A DNA stretch of 5,651 bases from Alphaproteobacteria bacterium (GTDB lineage Bacteria > Pseudomonadota > Alphaproteobacteria > Rhizobiales > Rhizobiaceae). This document shows, piece after piece, positions 1-4,682 of this stretch. Where the stretch lies: assembly GCA_017308345.1 (NCBI GenBank), contig JAFKFE010000453.1:1-5651 (forward strand), written 5' to 3'. Numbering within the stretch: position 1 is the stretch's first letter; every line of letters begins with the position of its first letter. Position numbers and translations under genes: made by a program. A model generated the notes under the pieces. That model was not told the origin of the DNA and did not search any database. It was given only the letters and a program-made list of their open reading frames with translations.

Positions 1-218
1 ACTTCATGCGCAGCGTCCTCGGCCAGGAGGCGCTGTGGTGGAGCTTCCCCGCCGGCTCGATCGCCTCGCTTCTGCTGGCCGCCGCCTATTATCGCTTCGG
101 TCATTGGCGCACGATGCACATGATCGAAGGCAGGCCGGCCGTCGGCGAGCCGCCGGACACGGGCCTCGGCGTGCCCCGACAGCGCGCGCGTCTGGCGCCC
201 GAGACGCCGGACGGCTGA
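1..218 (+). CDS. MATE family efflux transporter, C-terminal fragment
   Basis: This is the 3' end of a gene that begins before the window; the reading frame enters at base 3 and stops at TGA 216-218. About 71 residues are visible. They start with a stretch matching the last transmembrane helix of MATE (NorM/DinF-like) drug:cation antiporters: a WWSFP motif, a run of Leu and Ala, then the YYRFGHWR end of the helix, typical of this family's C-terminus. The remaining ~35 residues (from EGRPAVGEPP) are hydrophilic, rich in Pro and Arg, and would form a cytoplasmic tail. MATE proteins export cationic drugs or metabolites across the inner membrane using a sodium or proton gradient; the substrate cannot be told from this piece. 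The next gene lies 59 bases downstream on the same strand. Family assignment from one helix is probable, not certain. Confidence 0.7.
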   Translation, partial: FMRSVLGQEALWWSFPAGSIASLLLAAAYYRFGHWRTMHMIEGRPAVGEPPDTGLGVPRQRARLAPETPDG

Positions 219-277
219 GTCGGGTAGCGCCAGGCCGAATCCTTCCGTAACCTTCGCCTGTTCAACAGGGGAGAATC

Positions 278-853
278 ATGGGCAAGGGACGGGTCGAGGC
301 ATTCACCGATGGCGTCGTCGCCATCATCATCACCATCATGGTGCTGGAGCTGAAGGTGCCGCATGGCGAGGATTTTTCGGCGCTTTTGCCACTGTGGCCG
401 ATCTTCTTCAGCTACGTCTTGTCCTTCATCAATGTCGGCATCTACTGGAACAACCTGCACAACATGTTCCATGCCGTGCAGCGCGTCGACGGCCGTGTGC
501 TTTGGGCCAATCTCAACCTTTTGTTCTGGCTGTCGCTGATGCCGGTGACCACCGCCTTCATGGGCGAGAACCACTTCGCGCCGGCACCGGTCGCTGTCTA
601 TGGCGTCGATCTGGTGCTTTGCGCCGTCGCCTATGCCATCTTGGTCATGAAGCTGCGCCACCTGCATGGGGCCGACACGACCTTTGCCAAGGCAGTGGGC
701 CGCGACGACAAAGGCAAGATCTCGCTGGCGCTCTATATCGCCGCCGTCCTGCTCAGCTTCCTCAACCAATGGATCAGCGTGGCCATCTATGTGCTCGTGG
801 CCGTGATCTGGTTCGTGCCCGACAGACGTTTCGAGCGGTTGGTGGAAAAATAG
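278..853 (+). CDS. TMEM175 family potassium channel (DUF1211)
   Basis: A 191-residue integral membrane protein. The N-terminus carries the family signature, Arg5 followed by FTDG (residues 9-12) and the VAIIIT helix start. In prokaryotic TMEM175 channels this first helix lines the potassium pore. Six hydrophobic segments are visible at about 11-27, 40-60, 74-95, 104-125, 148-163 and 165-181, the number and length expected for bacterial members (about 200 residues, assembling as tetramers in the inner membrane). The start ATG is preceded by a strong ribosome-binding site (AGGGGAGA, 267-274, 3 bases before the ATG, with GGGGA centred about 7 bases upstream). It lies 59 bases after the MATE gene on the same strand, so cotranscription is possible, though a 13-bp palindrome sits in the gap. 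It converges on the next gene with only 6 bases between stops. Potassium leak or membrane-potential control is the family role; physiological use here is inferred. Confidence 0.88.
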   Translation: MGKGRVEAFTDGVVAIIITIMVLELKVPHGEDFSALLPLWPIFFSYVLSFINVGIYWNNLHNMFHAVQRVDGRVLWANLNLLFWLSLMPVTTAFMGENHFAPAPVAVYGVDLVLCAVAYAILVMKLRHLHGADTTFAKAVGRDDKGKISLALYIAAVLLSFLNQWISVAIYVLVAVIWFVPDRRFERLVEK

Positions 854-859
854 CCGCCT

Positions 860-1141
860 TTACGTCCGCATCGCCTTCAGCTTCTCGGCCGCCGAGGCGG
901 CAAGGTCGGCATAGCGCTCCTCCAGCCGCTCGGCCGCCTTGATGATGGGGAAGTCATGACCGAACTTCTCCAGCGCAAGCCGCAGCTTCTCGGCGAAATC
1001 CGCCTGCTTCTCCAGCGCCGCGAACAGCGTCTTCACCTGCGCCTCGCTGATATCGGGATTGGCGAGCATCCTGGGCACCTCGCGGCCCATCTGGTCGCCA
1101 TTGACGGTCTGTTCCTTCAGGATTCCGATCCAGTCGGTCAA
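860..1141 (-). CDS. small helical hypothetical protein, TTG start
   Basis: A 93-residue protein that I do not recognise. It has no signal peptide and no membrane segment. It begins MTDWIGILKEQTVNGDQ and looks almost entirely alpha-helical, with long amphipathic stretches at about 33-60 and 68-91 that are rich in Ala, Leu, Glu and Lys, so a helical bundle or coiled-coil dimer is plausible. There is no ATG at the N-terminus. The TTG at 1139-1141 is chosen because AAGGAG (1150-1155) stands 8 bases upstream, and the next in-frame Met is residue 18. The gene is convergent with the TMEM175 gene (6-base gap) and divergent from the SDR gene, so it is its own transcription unit. Codon use looks like that of the neighbours. 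Function unknown; the reading frame and start look sound. Confidence 0.72.
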   Translation of the reverse strand: MTDWIGILKEQTVNGDQMGREVPRMLANPDISEAQVKTLFAALEKQADFAEKLRLALEKFGHDFPIIKAAERLEERYADLAASAAEKLKAMRT

Positions 1142-1187
1142 ATGCCGAGCTCCTTTTCAGGACAACATGCGCGGCGAGCGCCGCGAT

Positions 1188-1240
1188 GGTCAACCCGTTG
1201 CCGCCCTTGCGGTCAACCCGTTGCCGCTCTGGCGGTCAAT
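1188..1240. repeat. 23-bp tandem repeat in the divergent intergenic region
   Basis: Two adjacent 23-bp copies, 1188-1210 and 1211-1233, each begin GGTCAACCCGTTGCCGC and differ at 2 of 23 positions. A third copy starts at 1234 (GGTCAAT) but breaks down after 6-7 bases. The block lies between the starts of the 93-residue protein gene and the SDR gene. Read on the minus strand, each copy contains GGGTTGACC, so the array could be a repeated binding site or simply slippage-type minisatellite DNA. Function is unknown. Confidence 0.8.
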
Positions 1241-1283
1241 CCTTGGAGACAACCGGACTTGCCTCGGCGGCGCCCCGCGTTAA

Positions 1284-1301
1284 GTTCGGCCCGACCCGAA
1301 C
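1284..1301. promoter_or_regulatory. 18-bp inverted repeat just before the SDR ribosome-binding site
   Basis: GTTCGG (1284-1289) and CCGAAC (1296-1301) are perfect 6-bp inverted arms around the 6-base spacer CCCGAC. The right arm abuts the ribosome-binding site AAGGA (1302-1306) of the SDR gene. The spacing suits either a dimeric repressor operator overlapping the start of the transcript or a small hairpin affecting ribosome access. This is read directly from sequence; the regulatory role is inferred and could be chance. Confidence 0.35.
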
Positions 1302-1314
1302 AAGGATGGAAATC

Positions 1315-2181
1315 ATGACCAGCGACGCCCGGATCCAGACCGCCCTGCCCGCTTTTGCTTCCGGCAATGTCGCCGTCATCACGGGCGGCGCCAGCGGCAT
1401 CGGCCTTGCCGCCGCGAAACGGTTCGCGGCGATGGGCATGAAGACGGTGCTGGCCGATATCGGCGGCGTGCGTCTCGACCAGGCAAGAGAGGCCGTCGCG
1501 GCGATCGCCGGCAAGGATGCCGTCCTGCCTATCCCGACAGACGTCTCCAAGGCCGACGAGGTCGACCGGCTGGCGGATCTCGCTCACGACGCTTTCGGCG
1601 CGGTGTCGGTGCTGATGAACAATGCCGGCGTCGGCAACAATCCGGGCAAGCCCTGGGAGAATCGCGACGCCTGGAAGCGGCTGCTCGACATCAATTTCTG
1701 GGGCGTCGTGCACGGCGTCGAGGCCTTCGCACCGCATATGCTCGCGGCCGGCAGGCCGGGCCTGATCATCAACACCGGGTCCAAGCAAGGCATCACCACG
1801 CCGCCCGGCAACCTCGCCTACAACGTCTCCAAGGCCGGCGTCAAAACATTCACCGAGGGCCTGGCGCATGCGCTGCGCAACGAGCCCGGAGCGAAGGTCT
1901 CGGCGCATCTGCTGATCCCCGGCTTCACCTATACGGGCCTGACCGAAGGCGCGACGGAAAAGCCCGCCGGCGCCTGGACCGGCGAACAGGTGATCGACTT
2001 CATGCTGGCATCGCTGATGGACGGCGACTTCTACATCCTGTGCCCCGACAACGAGGTGGCGCGGCCGACGGATGAAAAGCGCATGGCCTGGGCGATCGGC
2101 GACATCATCGAGAACCGCCCTGCCTTGTCGCGCTGGCATCCCGATCACAAGGACGCCTTCGCGGCCTTCATGAACCGCTGA
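1315..2181 (+). CDS. SDR family NAD(P)-dependent oxidoreductase
   Basis: A 288-residue classical short-chain dehydrogenase/reductase, a soluble Rossmann-fold enzyme that oxidises or reduces an alcohol/carbonyl substrate with NAD(P). All key motifs are present: cofactor loop TGGASGIG at 23-30, Asp48 at the end of the second strand (favouring NAD over NADP), NNAG at 102-105, and the catalytic tetrad Asn127, Ser156, Tyr169 and Lys173 (YNVSK). The PG motif follows in IPGFTYTGL, where the substrate loop begins. The C-terminal ~60 residues are longer than in minimal 250-residue members and include a PDNEVARPTDEKR segment. The ATG at 1315 is chosen because AAGGA (1302-1306) is 8 bases upstream and the classical N-terminus follows. 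An in-frame ATG at 1186 would add a low-complexity extension translated from the tandem repeat, and the ATG at 1306 overlaps the ribosome-binding site. The substrate cannot be predicted and the neighbours give no pathway. Confidence 0.9.
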   Translation: MTSDARIQTALPAFASGNVAVITGGASGIGLAAAKRFAAMGMKTVLADIGGVRLDQAREAVAAIAGKDAVLPIPTDVSKADEVDRLADLAHDAFGAVSVLMNNAGVGNNPGKPWENRDAWKRLLDINFWGVVHGVEAFAPHMLAAGRPGLIINTGSKQGITTPPGNLAYNVSKAGVKTFTEGLAHALRNEPGAKVSAHLLIPGFTYTGLTEGATEKPAGAWTGEQVIDFMLASLMDGDFYILCPDNEVARPTDEKRMAWAIGDIIENRPALSRWHPDHKDAFAAFMNR

Positions 2182-2274
2182 GCGTGATCCCGGAAAGCGG
2201 AAATCGGTTTTCGGGCTCAGATCATGCTCCAACAAAGAATCAGGATGACGGTTCAACGAAAACGTCGTCCTGAT
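2181..2274. repeat. dispersed intergenic repeat with two hairpins (Rhizobiales type)
   Basis: The element begins at the last base of the SDR stop codon and ends one base before the stop of the convergent permease gene. The first hairpin has outer arms AGCGTGATC (2181-2189) and GATCATGCT (2220-2228), with inner arms CCGGAAA (2190-2196) and TTTTCGG (2208-2214); each pair of arms has one G-U wobble. The second is a 12-bp stem, ATCAGGATGACG (2239-2250) with CGTCGTCCTGAT (2263-2274), one wobble, loop 12 bases. The order TGATCCCG(G/A)AAA, GGTTTTCGG, GATCATGCTC, AACAAAGAAT, then a GATGACG hairpin matches, from memory, a repeat scattered between genes in Mesorhizobium and relatives. The second hairpin may act as a two-way transcription end for the converging genes, but no clear T-run follows it. 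Confidence 0.7.
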
Positions 2275-2661
2275 CTAGACTGCCGCCTTGCTCCTGGGGC
2301 CGGCCTTACCCGCTACGGCCTTCTTGGCCGCCATCCCGGCGATCTTGCGGTCATGCCGCTTCGCGGCCGCCTCGCATTTGCCGCGGATCTCCTCGACCTC
2401 GGATTCGGTCAGGTGCTCGATGCCGATGAAATGATTATGGGCGCGGCTGACGTTCTGGGTGTTCTGGATCAGGAATACCATCAGGAAGGTGACGATGGTG
2501 GTGCCGGTGTTGATGACGAGTTGCCAGGTGTCCGAAAACCCGAAGATGGGGCCGCTCGCCGCCCATGCAACCACGATCAGCACGCATATGGCAAAGGTCG
2601 CCGGCAGGCCGGCCAGATGGGCTACCCGGTTGGCCATCCTGGTAAAAACCTTCTCGATCAT
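2275..2661 (-). CDS. low-affinity iron permease family protein, internally shortened
   Basis: A 128-residue inner-membrane protein of the low-affinity iron permease family (Pfam Iron_permease). Two transmembrane helices are visible at about 20-41 and 46-66. The second holds the family hallmark DTWQLVINTGTTIVTFLMVF leading into LIQNTQN (64-70). In homologues QNTQN is followed by a conserved NRD...KLDELI segment. Here residue 70 runs straight into VSRAHNHFIGIEHLTESEVEEI, so about 16 residues seem to be missing in frame. The tail is basic (KKAVAGKAGPRSKAAV). The ATG at 2659-2661 matches the family's N-terminus and has AGGGAG (2666-2671) only 4 bases upstream; an upstream ATG (2775) would add an unlikely 38 residues. 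Bacterial members are small two-helix proteins whose role in iron uptake is largely inferred from the fungal Fet4 name. The gene is divergent from the beta-barrel gene. Confidence 0.82.
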   Translation of the reverse strand: MIEKVFTRMANRVAHLAGLPATFAICVLIVVAWAASGPIFGFSDTWQLVINTGTTIVTFLMVFLIQNTQNVSRAHNHFIGIEHLTESEVEEIRGKCEAAAKRHDRKIAGMAAKKAVAGKAGPRSKAAV

Positions 2662-2704
2662 GCAACTCCCTCGAAAACCTTGGACATGCAAGCACTTGCG
2701 AAGA

Positions 2705-2730
2705 AACAGGCTGCCGCCGCTTCCGGTTCC
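2705..2730 (-). promoter_or_regulatory. possible EcfG-type (general stress response) promoter
   Basis: On the minus strand GGAAC (2726-2730) is followed after 17 bases by TGTT (2705-2708), matching the alphaproteobacterial EcfG promoter GGAAC-N16/17-CGTT at 8 of 9 positions. It would start transcription some 35-40 bases before the ATG of the iron permease family gene, a sensible leader length. A short two-block motif like this can occur by chance. Confidence 0.3.
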
Positions 2731-2880
2731 AAGGGGTCGGATTTTTCTGCCTGGACGAGCCGCAATCATCCACACGCAAAAAGCGCAGGCGCGTGAAAAA
2801 ACACCTTATCCGTTTACTTGCAATAGTGCCGGTGCAGGCCAGAAAGCCTGTTCCTTCCGCTTCACGGCGGTTTACCTCCA

Positions 2881-2919
2881 GCCCCTTCCGCTGCGCCACC
2901 CCCGCATGGCGGAAGGGGC
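2881..2919. other. 11-bp perfect hairpin upstream of the beta-barrel gene
   Basis: GCCCCTTCCGC (2881-2891) and GCGGAAGGGGC (2909-2919) are exact inverted arms around a 17-base loop. The hairpin ends 21 bases before the ATG at 2941. No T-run follows on the plus strand (CACTAAAATC), so it is not a classic terminator. It may be a leader structure of the beta-barrel mRNA, an operator, or a remnant of a GC-rich dispersed palindrome. The rest of the 279-base gap (2662-2880) shows no gene; apart from the EcfG-like motif I see only a short CAGGC/GCCTG hairpin near 2835-2850. Confidence 0.55.
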
Positions 2920-2940
2920 ACTAAAATCAGAGCGCGGAGC

Positions 2941-4080
2941 ATGACCATCGAAACGCCCCGTCCTGTCACGCGCCCCTCCTCGAAATTGCTCGGCAGCGCC
3001 GCCTGTATCGGCCTGCTGCTGGCCGGCACGACGGCAAAGGCCGATCCAGCCGCGGACCCGACGATCACCGGCAGCATAGAACAGCACTGGACCACCAACG
3101 CGCTGGACAGCGATCGCGCCGTCACCGACTGGTATACGCTGCTGCGCGGCTCGATCGACCAGCGATGGGGCGACACCGACGCGAGTGCCAGGGTCCATGC
3201 CGATTTCGAGGCATCGCGCTACAACAGGGCCTCGATCGAGGACGACCGCTCGCTTGCGCTGTCGGCCGAGGCTTTCCGGCGCTTCGAAAAGGGGCTCGAA
3301 CTGCGCGGGACGCTCAGCTATCGCGTGATGAGCACCGGCGACGATCTCGAGATCGGGCCGCTCATCATCGGCACGCGTGAGCTGAAGCAGATCCTCAGCG
3401 CGCAAGGGCAGCTCGGCATCGACCTCGGCCATGCGACCTCGCTCACCATCGAGGCCACGGAAAGCATAGAGAAGGTCGGCGACACCCATTTCCAGGACGA
3501 TCTCATTTCTCCGGTCAAGCTCCACGCCGACCGCAACCTGGTCCAGCTCGCGACGAGGTTGACGCGGACCGTCGGCGACTATGCCTTTGGCGGCTCGAAC
3601 ACCGCGCAGGCCGAGGCGGCTTTCAAGGGCAAGGACGGGTCGAGTTTCGGCCTGGCGCTCGGCGCGCAGTATCTGCGTGGCGCGGACGGCATCTACGAGC
3701 GTGTGCTGCCGACCTGGCAGGCCAATTTCGTCAAGCCGCTGCCGAAGGGATTCGAGCTGCGCGGAACCTGCTTCGGCCGCTACGAGACATCCGACACGGA
3801 CGATCCGCTGGCCTCATGGCTGCGCCGTGCCGAGCTCGAGCTTGGCCTCAAGCTGCACGAGAATCTCGCTGTTGGCACCGGCATCTTTGCCCAGCTCAAG
3901 GACAATCTGCTGCTCGAGAATGTCGAGCGCGGCAAGGGCGTCTACGCCGAGGCGACATGGGGCGCGACCAAATCGCTGAACATCGTGTTCCGCATCGATT
4001 ATTCGCAGAAAGTGAAGACCATTCTCGACGAGCATGAAAGCACGGTCGATGCTTTCGTCGGCGTGCGCACGAACATTTAA
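2941..4080 (+). CDS. putative outer-membrane beta-barrel protein
   Basis: A 379-residue exported protein I cannot assign to a named family with certainty. The N-terminus is a signal peptide: basic residues up to Lys15, hydrophobic core about 16-29, and a likely signal peptidase I site after AKA (32-34). The mature part has no hydrophobic helices. It shows repeated amphipathic stretches with alternating side chains and polar turns, for example ELRGTLSYRVMS, SFGLALGAQYL, FELRGTCFGRY, AELELGLKL, NIVFRIDYSQK and the final VDAFVGVRTNI. This pattern suggests a beta-barrel of roughly 14-18 strands in the outer membrane. The uncharacterised rhizobial beta-barrel family BBP2_2 (DUF2320) is a reasonable comparison. 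The ATG at 2941 is the only nearby start that keeps the signal peptide; its GGAG (2936-2939) sits just 1 base upstream, so initiation may be weak or structure-dependent. Transport role and substrate are unknown. Confidence 0.75.
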   Translation: MTIETPRPVTRPSSKLLGSAACIGLLLAGTTAKADPAADPTITGSIEQHWTTNALDSDRAVTDWYTLLRGSIDQRWGDTDASARVHADFEASRYNRASIEDDRSLALSAEAFRRFEKGLELRGTLSYRVMSTGDDLEIGPLIIGTRELKQILSAQGQLGIDLGHATSLTIEATESIEKVGDTHFQDDLISPVKLHADRNLVQLATRLTRTVGDYAFGGSNTAQAEAAFKGKDGSSFGLALGAQYLRGADGIYERVLPTWQANFVKPLPKGFELRGTCFGRYETSDTDDPLASWLRRAELELGLKLHENLAVGTGIFAQLKDNLLLENVERGKGVYAEATWGATKSLNIVFRIDYSQKVKTILDEHESTVDAFVGVRTNI

Positions 4081-4130
4081 GTCTTCAGGTCCAAACTGGA
4101 AACCGTCTCATGATGCCTTGAAACGGCAGA

Positions 4131-4155
4131 CAGGAGGGTGTGCGAGACCCTCCTG
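4131..4155. terminator. candidate bidirectional terminator hairpin between convergent genes
   Basis: CAGGAGGGT (4131-4139) and ACCCTCCTG (4147-4155) form a perfect 9-bp GC-rich stem with a 7-base loop. Further GGC/GCC pairing is possible if a few bases bulge (GGC at 4125-4127). It lies 50 bases after the beta-barrel gene stop and 35 bases after the stop of the convergent small secreted protein gene, as expected for a shared transcription end. Neither side has a strong T-run, so termination strength is uncertain. Confidence 0.5.
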
Positions 4156-4190
4156 CCCGGTTCGCGGATGCTAGCTGTCCGCGCTTCTGC

Positions 4191-4472
4191 TCAGTGCTTC
4201 TTCAGCGAGTAGTTGTTGCTGCCGATGTTGACGCCGATCCCGCTGAGGATGCCGGAAACGACATTGGTGTTGTTGCCGTTCAGAATGCCCGAGACGACGT
4301 TGCCGTTGAGGATGTTGTTGCCGTTCAGGGCGCCGTTCAGCGCGCCGAGATTGACGTTCGGCGACACGTTGATAAGGCTGCCCGAGCTACCACCCCAGCC
4401 ACCGGCATAGGCGCCGGCGGACGAGAAGGAAACAACAACAGCTGCGGTGAGTGCAATTGCAAACTTCTTCAT
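4191..4472 (-). CDS. small secreted Asn/Gly-rich repeat protein, amyloid-like
   Basis: A 93-residue protein of no family I recognise. MKKFAIALTAAVVVSFSSAGAYA is a textbook Sec signal peptide, cleaved after AYA (residue 23). The mature 70 residues contain 16 Asn and 15 Gly, no Gln, no Cys and no charged residue until the final KKH. Short repeats alternate aliphatic residues with Asn/Gly: ALNG twice (44-51), LNGNN at 49-53 and 64-68, NVVSGIL at 58-64 and 70-76. The DNA keeps a 16-base identity (4268-4283 and 4313-4328) 45 bases apart, pointing to internal duplication. Such composition resembles curlin-like amyloid subunits or beta-solenoid surface proteins, though the curli Ser/Gln/Asn spacing is absent. 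AAGGAG (4480-4485), 7 bases before the ATG, supports the start. It is preceded by a 205-base AT-rich region with several inverted repeats. Secretion is well supported; the amyloid or surface role is inferred. Confidence 0.78.
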   Translation of the reverse strand: MKKFAIALTAAVVVSFSSAGAYAGGWGGSSGSLINVSPNVNLGALNGALNGNNILNGNVVSGILNGNNTNVVSGILSGIGVNIGSNNYSLKKH

Positions 4473-4677
4473 GACTACTCTCCTTTGTTGCTTACAGTGT
4501 TTCCTTCAACTTCACCCCGATATTACCTCCGACTTGATTTGTGCATTTTGCGGAAATGCTTGCAACCGCAGAGTAGTAAATCTGCGTTATACACGTCGTT
4601 TTCCAATTTTTAACGCTAATATTTTACGTTAAAAATCTTGGTTACGGGTGACGGTAAATAGATCTTGGGTAAATCGA
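4473..4677 (-). promoter_or_regulatory. AT-rich leader/promoter region of the small secreted protein gene
   Basis: This 205-base gap between the acyltransferase stop and the small secreted protein start is visibly more AT-rich than anything else in the window. It holds at least three exact inverted repeats: GCATTT/AAATGC (4543-4548 and 4554-4559, 5-base spacer), CGCAGA/TCTGCG (4567-4572 and 4581-4586, 8-base spacer) and the 10-bp arms at 4606-4636. I could not pick a convincing -35/-10 pair; TATAAC on the minus strand (4588-4593 region) is the best -10-like block. The length and symmetry suggest operator sites or a structured 5' leader. Confidence 0.4.
4606..4636. repeat. 10-bp perfect AT-rich inverted repeat
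   Basis: ATTTTTAACG (4606-4615) and CGTTAAAAAT (4627-4636) are exact inverted arms around an 11-base AT-only-rich loop (CTAATATTTTA). It lies 42 bases after the acyltransferase stop and 134 bases before the small secreted protein start. As a terminator for the acyltransferase the stem would be AT-rich and weak. As an operator for the downstream gene it has suitable symmetry. Confidence 0.6.
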
Positions 4678-4682
4678 TCAGG
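4653..4682. repeat. 15-bp tandem direct repeat at the end of the acyltransferase gene
   Basis: GGTAAATAGATC (4653-4664) and GGTAAATCGATC (4668-4679) agree at 11 of 12 positions with a period of 15 bases. The second copy runs into the acyltransferase stop codon. This may be a local duplication or a paired binding site; no function is known. Confidence 0.5.

Noticed and set aside
322..343. ATC-rich trinucleotide run in the TMEM175 gene
   Set aside because: It simply encodes consecutive Ile and Thr residues of the first transmembrane helix in the correct frame.
101..769. Minus-strand open frame of 222 codons across the MATE and TMEM175 genes
   Set aside because: The plus strand encodes recognisable membrane proteins there; the antisense product is His/Asp/Arg-rich without family features.
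1186..1314. N-terminal extension of the SDR from the in-frame ATG at 1186
   Set aside because: It would translate the tandem repeat into low-complexity sequence, lacks a ribosome-binding site, and is not part of the SDR fold; the ATG at 1315 has AAGGA at proper spacing.
1213..2256. Long open frame (347 codons) on the minus strand across the SDR gene
   Set aside because: It is antisense to a gene with complete SDR motifs, and its translation is Arg/His/Gly-rich with no recognisable domain, typical of high-GC shadow frames.
4607..4632. CtrA-type site (TTAA-N7-TTAA) in the AT-rich region
   Set aside because: The two TTAA blocks are 15 bases apart instead of 7, so the consensus is not met.
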